From Christensenella sp. UBA5489 (GTDB taxonomy: Bacteria > Bacillota > Clostridia > Christensenellales > UBA1242), in assembly GCA_002424095.1 (NCBI GenBank), contig DIPL01000018.1, positions 72,033 to 119,308 of the forward strand: a stretch of DNA of 47,276 nucleotides, given 5' to 3'. The number at the start of each line of letters is the position of its first letter. Position 1 is the first letter of the stretch. Positions 33,451-42,504 of the stretch are shown one piece after another. Under the pieces are notes generated by a model that did no database searches, was not told the origin of the DNA, and worked only from the letters and a program-made list of their open reading frames with translations. Position numbers and translations under genes: made by a program.

Positions 33451-35304
33451 TTATTTCGATTGAATTTCACCATTAATTTTTATTATTCCATCTTTTATTG
33501 CATCAGTTTCTGAAATTGTAGGCTCATCTATTTTTACGACAAATGAACTTGCATAGGCTTTTTCTGAATTAGTATAGTTCACTGATATATTTCCGTGATT
33601 TTCACAATTCGTAAAATTATAACTAGCAATTTCCGAAGATGTATATGAAGTCATACCAGCCGCAATGGCAATATCATCCTTTGTCCTTTCATTTTCTATT
33701 CCTGCATTGACCGTTGCAAGATTAGAACAAAAATTGAACATAACTGATTGATTTTCTCCTGAAAGTTTTTCAGCACAGCCAAGTAAACCTGCCGCTTTTT
33801 CAATACCATAAACTTGAATATTGTTTTCACAATTATCAAAAGATATTTGATTTGCAAAATAAGAACGCCCAACCAAACCGCCGACACCGTCATATGCCTT
33901 GACAATTCCAGTTGTCTCGCATCCTATTAAAGTTAAATCTTTCACTGAAAGTCCGACTATGGCGGCAACACTGTCACCATACGTTGTTTCAAGCGGAATA
34001 TCTATATCAACATTTGTTATAGATAAGTCCTTAATGGTCGCTCCGCTCACAACACCGAAAAAGCCATATACAAACTCTGCCTTTCCGTCAATTGTTGTTT
34101 TGTTTTTCATAATGGCTTTTATTGCATTTGGAACGTATCCCTTATTATTTAAGTTGCTTATTTCCCTATTATTTCCATCAAAAATACCAGCAAATCCAAC
34201 AATTTTTTCGTTATAAACAATCTCTCCCTCAATATTTGTTGTTTCCACACTGCTTCGAGCAAACTCTCCAATTGGAGTCCAGCCATTAGGCAAAACAATA
34301 TCTGCTGTTAATTGAACTGTAATATTGACAAAGTTAGCACCGTGATTAACGGCATCACGAAAGGATTGAAGTTGAGTTAAATTTCCTATTGAAACTTTAA
34401 AATTTTCAGAATTTTGGATTGGCATTCCTTCGGGAATATTTTCCACAAAACCTGTTTCATTTACAAAGGTTGCATTAGTGGGTAATGTGTCATTTTTTAT
34501 TTCCGAAATCATACCGCCATTAACAAGCATTATGTTTTTTTCGCCTACAAAATTTAAAGTTTTAACATAACTCGCAGGTATTAATTCGACTTTTCCGTTT
34601 TTTAATTCAAGGTTCTCCACGTATCCATTAATCTTTAATGAGTTATTTCCAACCGCCAAAACTGAGATTTTTTTAACCTTACCGTATTGATTTATTGTTG
34701 CGTTTGGTGCATTAATTGTCAAAGTTCCGTTAATTGTTCCCGAAATTGTTGCCTGACCGTTTGAACTTGTTATATAAACAACATTTCCGTTTATGACATT
34801 GTTCCCAGTTTCAAAAATTGATAAAGACCTTATTTCAAAATTGCCATTGTAATCGTTCGCTAGATAATAATTAATTTTTATCTTTTGACTTACAATCAAC
34901 TCACTCGGACTTTTAACTGTCAGCCAAAGTTGCCAGGTTTCAGGATTATAAGACCGAATATTCTTATCAGGAACAACTTCGAATTGTTCGTTTAACAAAA
35001 GAATTTGATTTGTGTTTGCTTCCCAAACAAATCTAAATCCATCAGAAGTTGGATTTAATTTTTCAATCGAATAACCTTCTTGGTTAAGAAAAAAAACGAC
35101 ATCCTGAAAATTTTCAATTTCATTTCCGTATTCTGAGATTATTGTATTCATTGAAGAAGTTAACTGCATATCGACAGTTCTTGCGGCTTGTTTAGCAAGA
35201 TTTGTATAGGTTGGAATTAAAACCGCAGCAAGAATGGCAATAAACGCAATGATAATCACGATTTCAATTGATGTAAAGCCTGAATTTGATTTTGTTTTTT
35301 GCAT
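33451..35304 (-). CDS. type IV pilin-like protein with beta-helix/GLUG adhesin region
   Basis: A 617-residue protein. The N-terminus is a class III signal: basic leader KTKSNSG, cleavage site G|FTSIE with Glu at +5, then the hydrophobic helix IVIIIAFIAILAAVLIPTY, as in type IV pilins and pseudopilins. These are usually 100-200 residues, so this one is greatly enlarged. After a helical neck come a region of repeated short strands (about residues 165-270, polymer-like GNVVYI...GTINGTLTI) and a right-handed beta-helix (about 310-600) with GLUG-like motifs (FDGNNREISNLNNKG, YGFFGVVSGATIKDLSI, AAIVGLSVKDLTLIG, GGLVGRS). AAAAGG lies 5 bases before the ATG. The prepilin peptidase at 42505 is the likely processing enzyme. 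Probably a surface adhesin or minor pilin; role inferred. Confidence 0.82.
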   Translation of the reverse strand: MQKTKSNSGFTSIEIVIIIAFIAILAAVLIPTYTNLAKQAARTVDMQLTSSMNTIISEYGNEIENFQDVVFFLNQEGYSIEKLNPTSDGFRFVWEANTNQILLLNEQFEVVPDKNIRSYNPETWQLWLTVKSPSELIVSQKIKINYYLANDYNGNFEIRSLSIFETGNNVINGNVVYITSSNGQATISGTINGTLTINAPNATINQYGKVKKISVLAVGNNSLKINGYVENLELKNGKVELIPASYVKTLNFVGEKNIMLVNGGMISEIKNDTLPTNATFVNETGFVENIPEGMPIQNSENFKVSIGNLTQLQSFRDAVNHGANFVNITVQLTADIVLPNGWTPIGEFARSSVETTNIEGEIVYNEKIVGFAGIFDGNNREISNLNNKGYVPNAIKAIMKNKTTIDGKAEFVYGFFGVVSGATIKDLSITNVDIDIPLETTYGDSVAAIVGLSVKDLTLIGCETTGIVKAYDGVGGLVGRSYFANQISFDNCENNIQVYGIEKAAGLLGCAEKLSGENQSVMFNFCSNLATVNAGIENERTKDDIAIAAGMTSYTSSEIASYNFTNCENHGNISVNYTNSEKAYASSFVVKIDEPTISETDAIKDGIIKINGEIQSK

Positions 35305-35442
35305 TTTAACCTTTTTAAATATTAATTTTTAATCAAAGTTTTTAAATTTTATATAAGTAGAATAACAAAGAATATTATATTTTGCCAACAAATGATTTCA
35401 AATGTATACATATCATATAAAACTTTGCCTTTAATTATATTT

Positions 35443-37452
35443 TTACGAGTTATTTTTAAATTTTTCAATTATTTCTTTAAATTCTTGTTCATTTATTATT
35501 TTTATACCCAAATTTTTCGCCTTATCGAGTTTGCTTCCCGCATTTTCACCAACAATTACAAGGTCGGTTTTTTTAGTTACTGAGGTCGTAACTTGTGCAT
35601 TGAAGTTTTCCAGAATAGCCGTTGCTTCGAGTCTTGAAAAATCATTTAATGAGCCTGTTAAAACTACCAATTTATTATCAAAAATTGTATTTAACCGTAA
35701 TGAATTTTCACCATATGTAATTTTAACACCGTTTTCTTTAAGTTTATCAATTTGATTTAAATTATAAGGATTTTTAAAAAACTCATAAATATTTGAAGCT
35801 ACAACGTCGCCAATATTATATATATTTAAAATTTCGTTCATTTCAGCATTTTTTAGTTTATCAAAATTTGCGAATTTTTTTGCTAAATCTTTTGAAGTCT
35901 TAACTCCGACTCCGCCAATTCCGAGCGCATTTATAAAACGATGAAAAGGAACTTTTTGGGATTTTTCAATTGCATTAATAATATTACGAGCCTTTTTTGC
36001 TTTGAAATTTTCCAGTAAAAGAAAATTGTTTTCAGTAAGTTCATAAATTTCAGAAAAATGTTTAACGCCAAATTTTTCATTAAGCGAAGTTATCGTGCTT
36101 ATGCTCAATCCCTCAATATTCATTGCTTCTTTACTTGTGAAGTTGGTTAATCTTTCTATGATTTGGTTTTTGCAGTCATCAAAATTTGGACAGAATAAAT
36201 TCGCTCCATTCTCCACAAGCAAAGTGTCGCACGATGGACAGTTTTTTGGAGGAACAATATCTTTACTATTCGGCAACAGTTCTGCAAGTCCAAGAATTTC
36301 AGGAATGACTTCATTACTTCTGCGTATAAAAACTCGCGAACCAATTGCAACTCGCTTTTTCTTTATGTCGCCGATATTATTAAGTGTTGCTCTCTTTATT
36401 GTTGCACCAGCGAGTTCAACAGGTGATATTATTCCAATAGGTGTGATTTTACCAGTTCGCCCAACTTGCCAAATAACATCTTTTAAAATACTACTAACTT
36501 CTTCTGCTTCGAATTTATATGCTATTGCCCACTTTGGAAATTTAGAAGTGAAACCAAACTCATCACGATGTGCAATATCATTAAGACGAATAACAACACC
36601 ATCCATTAAAATGTCTGAATTTTTTCGCTTTTCATCAATTATATCAATTTCATCAAAAATCTCTTCCGCCGTTTTACAAATTTTAAAGTATTCGCCAATG
36701 TCAAAACCATTTGACTTTAAAAAACCCATCATTTCTGCCTGAGTTTTAAAACTTTTGTTTTCGGCATAATGTATTGTATATACGAACCAATCTAAATTTC
36801 TTTTTGCCGTTTCTTTCGGGTCGAGATTTCTGATTGCGCCTGCAACTGCGTTTCTTGCGTTTTTAAGCGGTTCTTGCGTTTTTTTATTATATTTTTCTAA
36901 ATTCGAAAGTCTAATCATTGCTTCGCCTTGGACAATTAATTCACCTTTGAAATCAATCTTTAAAGGCAAAGTTTTTATTGTTCTTGCCTGCTTTGTTACA
37001 TCTTCTCCAACGAAGCCATTGCCACGTGTTCCAGCAGAAACAAAATAACCGTTTTTATATGTACAAACCAAAGATAAACCATCAAATTTATATTCGCAAG
37101 TGAAATCGGCACTAGGATAGTGTTTCTTTATGTCGAAAACCCAACTTTTTAATTGCTGTTTTGTTTGACATTTATCTAAACTATATAATCGAAATTTATG
37201 AGAATATTTTTTAAATCCTGCCAAAATTTCTCCGCCAACACGCTGAGTCGGTGAATTTGGAAGAGTAACACCAGTTTCTTGTTCAAGTGCCACGAGTTCA
37301 TCATAAATTAAATCATATTCCTTATCTGAAATCGTTGGACTGTCAAGAACATAATAGTTATAACCATGTTTGGAAACTTCTTCAACAAGAAATTCCATAC
37401 GTTTTAAGTCATTAGTATTTATATTCGCATTTTCATCTGATTTTTTATTCAT
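35443..37452 (-). CDS. ligA: NAD-dependent DNA ligase
   Basis: A 669-residue LigA that seals nicks in replication and repair. Domains in order: Ia (YYVLDSPTISDKEYD), adenylation domain with the catalytic lysine in CEYKFDGLSL (about residue 120), GAIRNLD, AYKFEAEE, an OB fold, a four-cysteine zinc finger CPSC...CPNFDDC (about 405-425), helix-hairpin-helix repeats and a C-terminal BRCT domain (about 590-669, with LVVLTGSLNDFSR). Length is typical. It lies 44 bases downstream of pcrA on the same strand with a weak AAGG site, so the two are probably cotranscribed, a frequent arrangement in Firmicutes. Confidence 0.97.
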   Translation of the reverse strand: MNKKSDENANINTNDLKRMEFLVEEVSKHGYNYYVLDSPTISDKEYDLIYDELVALEQETGVTLPNSPTQRVGGEILAGFKKYSHKFRLYSLDKCQTKQQLKSWVFDIKKHYPSADFTCEYKFDGLSLVCTYKNGYFVSAGTRGNGFVGEDVTKQARTIKTLPLKIDFKGELIVQGEAMIRLSNLEKYNKKTQEPLKNARNAVAGAIRNLDPKETAKRNLDWFVYTIHYAENKSFKTQAEMMGFLKSNGFDIGEYFKICKTAEEIFDEIDIIDEKRKNSDILMDGVVIRLNDIAHRDEFGFTSKFPKWAIAYKFEAEEVSSILKDVIWQVGRTGKITPIGIISPVELAGATIKRATLNNIGDIKKKRVAIGSRVFIRRSNEVIPEILGLAELLPNSKDIVPPKNCPSCDTLLVENGANLFCPNFDDCKNQIIERLTNFTSKEAMNIEGLSISTITSLNEKFGVKHFSEIYELTENNFLLLENFKAKKARNIINAIEKSQKVPFHRFINALGIGGVGVKTSKDLAKKFANFDKLKNAEMNEILNIYNIGDVVASNIYEFFKNPYNLNQIDKLKENGVKITYGENSLRLNTIFDNKLVVLTGSLNDFSRLEATAILENFNAQVTTSVTKKTDLVIVGENAGSKLDKAKNLGIKIINEQEFKEIIEKFKNNS

Positions 37453-37496
37453 AAATTCAACCTTAATATATTTAATATAGAAATCTTTAAAATTAT

Positions 37497-39830
37497 TTAC
37501 TGTTTCACAATTTTTAATGGTGCAATTTCCAGCATTAATGTTTTAATTCCGATTTTATTAAAATCAATTTCTGCACTTTTGTTTTCTGTATCAATGCTTA
37601 CAATCGTGCCTATTCCAAATTTTGGATGCAGTACAATGTTTCCTGTCTTATATTTTTCAATATCAATTTTTGAATTATTGTTAAAAATCTGATTTAGATG
37701 ATTTTTCACATAATCAATTTGAGTTTTTGTTTTGTTTCCAACTGTGCTTTCATTTGAACTCGCATAGTTTTGACTATATTCATTAAATTTTCCACGTGAA
37801 TTTGCATATCCGCCGCCATTTTTAAATGAACCTGATTTCGTTGTATATTGATTTTCACGTTCATCAGAAAAACCGAGTTCTTGCAAAAACCTGCTTGGAA
37901 GCATTGTGTTTCTTTTACCATATAAAAACCGCCTCCCACAATTACTCAAAAAAAGTTTCTCTTTTGCTCGTGTAATACCGACATATAAAAGTCGTCGCTC
38001 TTCTTCCATTTCATCGCTATTATCAAAAGCACGAAAAATTGGAAAAATCCCCTCTTCCAGTCCTATTATAAAAACCGCCTTAAATTCCAGTCCTTTAACC
38101 GAATGTACTGTTGCAACTATAACATTATCATTTTCTTCATCCAGCGAATCAATGTCGGAAACCAGCGAAATATTTTGAATATAGTCGCTGAGAGTTATGC
38201 CCTTGTTTTTATTATAAAATCCCTGAATTGAAAAAACAAGTTGGTCAATGTTTAATTTCTTATCAGTATCCTCAATTGAATTACTTGAATATGCACTCTT
38301 TATATCAAATTCATTTATTACATTAATAACAAATTCGTCAAGCGGAGTATGCTCAAACTCATCATAAAGTTTTTTATAGACAGTTGAGAAAGTTCCAAGT
38401 TTATTTATAGTCGAAAGAGGTAAATCATAATTTCCAGCATTTAAACAAACTTCGAGAGATGAAATATTGTTTTTTTGTGCTTCATCTTTTATTTTAGAAA
38501 TTGTGCTTTCGCCAATTCCACGTTTCGGAAAATTTATCACTCGCACAAATGCTTGCTCATCTTTTTGGTTAACAAAGAGTTTTAGATAAGATAAAATATT
38601 TTTAATTTCAATTCTTTCATAGAACTTAAAACCGCCAAATATTTTATGTGGAATATTATATATTAAGAGTTTTTCTTCAAAGTTAAAAGACAATGCATTT
38701 AAACGCATTAAAATTGCAAAATCTTTATATTTATATCCGTGTTCATTCACAAGATTATGTATACGACGTGCAACGAATTCAGCCTCGCCTTGTTCATCAT
38801 AAAATCCATTTCTCTCAACCGTCGTATCTGTGCTTTCAATGTTCGACCATAACTTTTTATCAATTCTACTTTTATTGTTTTTTATCAGTCTATTTGCATA
38901 ATCCAAAATTGTCTTCGTAGAGCGATAGTTCTGTTCAAGTTTGAAAACTTTAACATTTTCAAAATCTTCTTTAAACTTAAAAATATTTTTAAAATTTGCA
39001 CCACGCCACGTATAAATGCACTGGTCTTCATCACCAACAACAAATATATTTTTATGTGTTTGAGCAAGACATTTAACAAGTTCATATTGAATTTGATTTG
39101 TGTCTTGAAATTCATCAACTAAAATATATTTAAACCTTGTTGAGTATTTTTCTAAAACATTCGGAAAAATTTTAAATAATTTATAAGTCAAAATTATTAA
39201 ATCATCAAAATCAACTGCATTGTTTTCTATCAATCTTTTTTGATAACTTTTATATATTGACATAATTAAATCAATATCGTTTACGTAGGAATTTTCATTT
39301 TCATATTCTTCGGGGGTGAGATTGGTGTTTTTTAAATTTGAAATATGAAAAAAAACTGATTTTTTAAATTTATCATCCCTATCGATTTTTCTTTCAGTCA
39401 AAATCTGGTTTATTACTTTTGCCGTTTCATTTTCTGCATATATTGAAAAATTGCTGTCAAAATTATTGTCCAACATATGAATATTTGATCTTAAAATTCT
39501 TGCACATGTTGAATGAAAAGTTGAAACCCAAACTCTTCCGCCTATTTGCGGAAGCATTATTTCTATTCGTTCTCGCATTTCATTTGTCGCTTTATTTGTG
39601 AAAGTTATTGCAAGAATATTTTCAGGTGCAACATTTAGATTTTTAATAAGATGCACAATTCTATGCGTTAAAATGCGTGTTTTGCCACTTCCCGCTCCTG
39701 CTGTTACAAGCACTGCTCCTTGCGTTTGATTTAAGGCTTCTATTTGAGTTTCGTTTAAATTTTCTATATTAAACTCAATTTCGGTTTCACTGTTTTTTAT
39801 GTTCTCTTCATTAATTTCATTTGATTTCAT
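37497..39830 (-). CDS. pcrA: UvrD/PcrA-type 3'-5' DNA helicase
   Basis: A 777-residue superfamily 1A helicase. Motifs: Q-motif LNETQIEALNQTQG, Walker A GAGSGKTRILTHR (about residue 40-50), AITFTNKATNEM (Ia), DEFQDTN (II), GDEDQCIYTWRGA (III), NYRS (IV), VIVATVHSVKGLEFKAVF (V) and RRLLYVGITRAKEKLFL (VI). The C-terminus has the Tudor-like end HPKFGIGTIVSID that binds RNA polymerase in PcrA. It acts in repair, replication restart and transcription-coupled removal of polymerase. No Shine-Dalgarno is seen; a -10 box lies 7 bases before the ATG. First gene of pcrA-ligA. Confidence 0.97.
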   Translation of the reverse strand: MKSNEINEENIKNSETEIEFNIENLNETQIEALNQTQGAVLVTAGAGSGKTRILTHRIVHLIKNLNVAPENILAITFTNKATNEMRERIEIMLPQIGGRVWVSTFHSTCARILRSNIHMLDNNFDSNFSIYAENETAKVINQILTERKIDRDDKFKKSVFFHISNLKNTNLTPEEYENENSYVNDIDLIMSIYKSYQKRLIENNAVDFDDLIILTYKLFKIFPNVLEKYSTRFKYILVDEFQDTNQIQYELVKCLAQTHKNIFVVGDEDQCIYTWRGANFKNIFKFKEDFENVKVFKLEQNYRSTKTILDYANRLIKNNKSRIDKKLWSNIESTDTTVERNGFYDEQGEAEFVARRIHNLVNEHGYKYKDFAILMRLNALSFNFEEKLLIYNIPHKIFGGFKFYERIEIKNILSYLKLFVNQKDEQAFVRVINFPKRGIGESTISKIKDEAQKNNISSLEVCLNAGNYDLPLSTINKLGTFSTVYKKLYDEFEHTPLDEFVINVINEFDIKSAYSSNSIEDTDKKLNIDQLVFSIQGFYNKNKGITLSDYIQNISLVSDIDSLDEENDNVIVATVHSVKGLEFKAVFIIGLEEGIFPIFRAFDNSDEMEEERRLLYVGITRAKEKLFLSNCGRRFLYGKRNTMLPSRFLQELGFSDERENQYTTKSGSFKNGGGYANSRGKFNEYSQNYASSNESTVGNKTKTQIDYVKNHLNQIFNNNSKIDIEKYKTGNIVLHPKFGIGTIVSIDTENKSAEIDFNKIGIKTLMLEIAPLKIVKQ

Positions 39831-39837
39831 AAATAAA

Positions 39838-39866
39838 AGTATACCATATATTAAGTCAAAAGTAAA
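39838..39866 (-). promoter_or_regulatory. pcrA promoter, predicted leaderless
   Basis: On the minus strand, extended -10 TGG-TATACT (39843-39838) lies 7 bases before the ATG, with TTTACT (39866-39861) 17 bases upstream as a moderate -35. Confidence 0.6.
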
Positions 39867-40002
39867 ATATAAAGAATTTTTATTTTGCTAGAAATTTGTT
39901 TTTTGATTTTATAATTTTTTCGTTTATTTATGTTTACGTTTTAATATGATAAAATAAGTTAATTAAAGAATTAACCTTAAAAAGCAAATAAAAATAAATT
40001 AA

Positions 40003-40353
40003 TTACATAACTTCATTATAGGCACTAACTGAATTTTCTTTTTCGAATCGTGCTTTACATTCGGCATATTTATCTATTAAATCAAAGAAATATTTTTCCT
40101 TTGATGTTACCGTTAAAGAATTATAAATATTACGGTCAATTAATTTGCCTAGCGGATTTTGAATATCTCGATTTTCTGACAATATTTTACAAACTTTTTT
40201 ATAAAATCTTTCATCTTCTTCGCAAGATATAATTCTCACATTCCCATATGGCTTTTTTGTATCAATGTTATATGTATTAATTTTATTTTTGCCAGTCAAT
40301 CTTTTTTTTGCTTTAAGGGCAAGTCGTTTTAATGCAATGTTTTTCGTTCGCAT
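40003..40353 (-). CDS. hypothetical small basic protein
   Basis: A 116-residue protein not recognised. The N-terminal 40 residues are strongly basic (ALKRLALKAKKRLTGKNK), suggesting nucleic-acid or ribosome contact. The rest is predicted helical and charged. The start is ATG at 40353, since AGGAGG lies 5 bases upstream; the in-frame GTG at 40359 overlaps that site. The strong ribosome site and clean frame argue that it is real. It is divergent from tmk and upstream of pcrA on the same strand, with a 170-base gap. Confidence 0.75.
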   Translation of the reverse strand: MRTKNIALKRLALKAKKRLTGKNKINTYNIDTKKPYGNVRIISCEEDERFYKKVCKILSENRDIQNPLGKLIDRNIYNSLTVTSKEKYFFDLIDKYAECKARFEKENSVSAYNEVM

Positions 40354-40457
40354 TTTCACCTCCTGATGAAATCAGTGTAACAAAAATTTAAGGTAGTTTT
40401 GCATTATGATTTTGTTGAATATTGTGAAATTTGTTGTAATTTTGTTTTAATTGATTG

Positions 40458-40486
40458 TTGACTTATGATTTTTTTGGTTATAAACT
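40458..40486 (+). promoter_or_regulatory. tmk promoter
   Basis: TTGACT (40458-40463), 17-base spacer, TAAACT (40481-40486); TATAAA at 40479 is an alternative -10. Its position excludes the upstream in-frame ATG at 40465 as the tmk start. Confidence 0.55.
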
Positions 40487-40518
40487 TAAAAAAAATAGAA
40501 AAAAGGATTTTTTTAGTT

Positions 40519-41196
40519 ATGAATAATATTATTGCAATTGAAGGAACAGATGGTGCAGGCAAGCAAACTCAAATTGATAAATTGTTCGAATTTTTTAAAT
40601 CGAAAAATTTTGATGTTCAAAAGCTGAGTTTTCCCAACTATTCAAGTCCTTCATCTGGTCCTGTGAAAATGTATTTGAATGGAGAATTATCTTCTTCTGC
40701 TTCTGGAATAACCGCTTATCAAGCATCAATTTTATATGCAGTCGACCGCTTTTGTACTATGAAAAAGTATGAAAATTTTATACAACACGGCGTTTTTTTA
40801 TTATTAGATAGATATGCTGGCTCGAATTTAATTCATCAGGCTTGTAAAATTGATAATGAAAATGAAAAAGAAAATTATATAAAATGGATTTGCGAATTGG
40901 AGTTTGAAATTTTAAAAATACCACGTCCAAATTTGGTTGTTTTTTTGGATATGCCTCCTGAGTTTTCCATTGCACTCGCACATAATCGTCAAAACCTTAA
41001 ATGCGGTGAAAAAAAAGATATTCACGAATTTGATGAAAATCATTTAAAAAAAGCATATGAAAATAGTTTATCAATTGCTAAAAATCAAAACTGGCATATT
41101 ATTCAGTGCATTAAAAATCAAAAAATTGAATCAGTCGAGCAAATTCATCAAAAAATCATATCTCTATTAAAAACTTTATTTAACAACCTGCGTTGA
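40519..41196 (+). CDS. tmk: thymidylate kinase
   Basis: A 225-residue dTMP kinase, making dTDP for DNA synthesis. P-loop EGTDGAGKQTQ (the usual Thr/Ser after GK is Gln here), SFPNY, the DRYAGSN motif at the substrate site and VVFLDMPPE. HNRQNLKCGEKKDIHE is the lid region. Start chosen at 40519 (MNNIIAIEG) because AAAAGGA lies 12 bases upstream and the promoter lies downstream of the earlier ATG. The Gln in the P-loop needs checking against relatives. It works downstream of ThyX in the same pathway. It converges on alr with 15 bases between stops. Confidence 0.93.
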   Translation: MNNIIAIEGTDGAGKQTQIDKLFEFFKSKNFDVQKLSFPNYSSPSSGPVKMYLNGELSSSASGITAYQASILYAVDRFCTMKKYENFIQHGVFLLLDRYAGSNLIHQACKIDNENEKENYIKWICELEFEILKIPRPNLVVFLDMPPEFSIALAHNRQNLKCGEKKDIHEFDENHLKKAYENSLSIAKNQNWHIIQCIKNQKIESVEQIHQKIISLLKTLFNNLR

Positions 41197-41211
41197 AACA
41201 CTTAACGAATT

Positions 41212-42327
41212 TTAATTCTTTATTATATAACGCATTCGTGTATAGTTCATTCCTGTTAAAATCTCATAGGCAATTGTATCGCAAATCTCCGCCCATTTAC
41301 TTGAATTATTAAACACAGTTACTTCATCGCCAATACTACACTCAACTTCGGTTACATCTACAAAAAACATATCCATACAAACATTTCCAACTATATTGTG
41401 ATTTCGTCCGTTTATTTTAACTTGCCCCTTGCTGGAAATTTTACGATTAATTCCGTCGGCATAACCAAGTGGAATTACGGCAATTTTGGTCGACTGTTCA
41501 CAAATAAAACCATTTGAATAGCCAACTCTGCTATTTGGAGGCAAATTTAAAATTTTTACAATTCGGCTTTTTATGTTTAAAATTTCATTCGGATATATAT
41601 ATAATTTTAGTCCTACTCTAAACATATAGTTCTCATATTTTTGTTTTTGAAATTCTGGCAAATCAACTATGTCTCCGCCGCCTAGATGAATAAGCGGATT
41701 AAAAATTGGCGGAATGCATTTTAAAAATTTTTCAAAAATTTTTAGTTGTTTATTGACATAAGGAATATCGCTCGTTGCCGTTGCGAAATGTGTATATATT
41801 CCTTCAAAAATTAAATTCTTATTGCCATTTATAATTTTCAAGATTTCTTTAAATTCGTTTAAATCATTAATGCCGAGCCTGTTCATTCCTGAATTTATTT
41901 TAATATGTATTTTTAGTTTTAATCGCTCCGCCGCCTTGTCTGCTTTTTCTCTTTCTTTATTTTCTTTATTTAAAAAAAGCAATATCATTTGTAGTTGTTT
42001 TATGTTGTCTATTGTAATACTAATATTTTTTTCAATCACCTTTTTAATAACATTATAAACTGACAACTCATCGTCAAAAAAATCGGAAATTCCAACAACT
42101 AAAATTGGCGTTATCATATCAATTTTTCTGACAATCAATGCTTCTTCTAGTGTGGCAACACCAAAAAATTTTACTTTACCACGTAAGATTTCGCAAATTC
42201 CTAAAAGTCCATGTCCATAAGCATTGGCTTTAACCATAAAGCAAATATTTTTTGATTTAAGTGCATTTAAGTTTTCTAACAACTTTTTTTTATCTATAAC
42301 AAAAAATGAACTTGACTTTTTTTGCAT
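41212..42327 (-). CDS. alr: alanine racemase
   Basis: A 371-residue PLP enzyme making D-alanine for peptidoglycan. The N-terminal barrel has the PLP lysine in VKANAYGHG (about residue 32). IKINSGMNRLGI and GIYTHFA are typical barrel motifs, and SRVGYSNGF holds the second catalytic tyrosine (usually in VSYGRT). PLGYADGINR, VGNVCMDMFFVDVT and the end LTGMNYTRMRYI also fit. Lys-rich insertions (near residue 120-135) reflect the AT-rich genome. No Shine-Dalgarno precedes the ATG; a TATAAA box 5 bases upstream might make this mRNA leaderless, but no good -35 is seen. Supplies the substrate of Ddl. Confidence 0.95.
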   Translation of the reverse strand: MQKKSSSFFVIDKKKLLENLNALKSKNICFMVKANAYGHGLLGICEILRGKVKFFGVATLEEALIVRKIDMITPILVVGISDFFDDELSVYNVIKKVIEKNISITIDNIKQLQMILLFLNKENKEREKADKAAERLKLKIHIKINSGMNRLGINDLNEFKEILKIINGNKNLIFEGIYTHFATATSDIPYVNKQLKIFEKFLKCIPPIFNPLIHLGGGDIVDLPEFQKQKYENYMFRVGLKLYIYPNEILNIKSRIVKILNLPPNSRVGYSNGFICEQSTKIAVIPLGYADGINRKISSKGQVKINGRNHNIVGNVCMDMFFVDVTEVECSIGDEVTVFNNSSKWAEICDTIAYEILTGMNYTRMRYIIKN

Positions 42328-42504
42328 AATATTTTATATTATTTTTTCTTTTTTTTAGTTAATTTCTATATTTAATAAAGAAAAGAATTGATAAAAAATT
42401 AAGAAATTTTACATATTTTTAATTTTATAGTTGAAATATATAAAGGATTGAATTACAATATAAATCTTGTTGAAAAATGTATGCTACAAAGGAGAAAATT
42501 ATAG

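Noticed and set aside
40465..40518. Longer tmk starting at ATG 40465
   Set aside because: It lies between the -35 and -10 elements and adds residues not found in thymidylate kinases.
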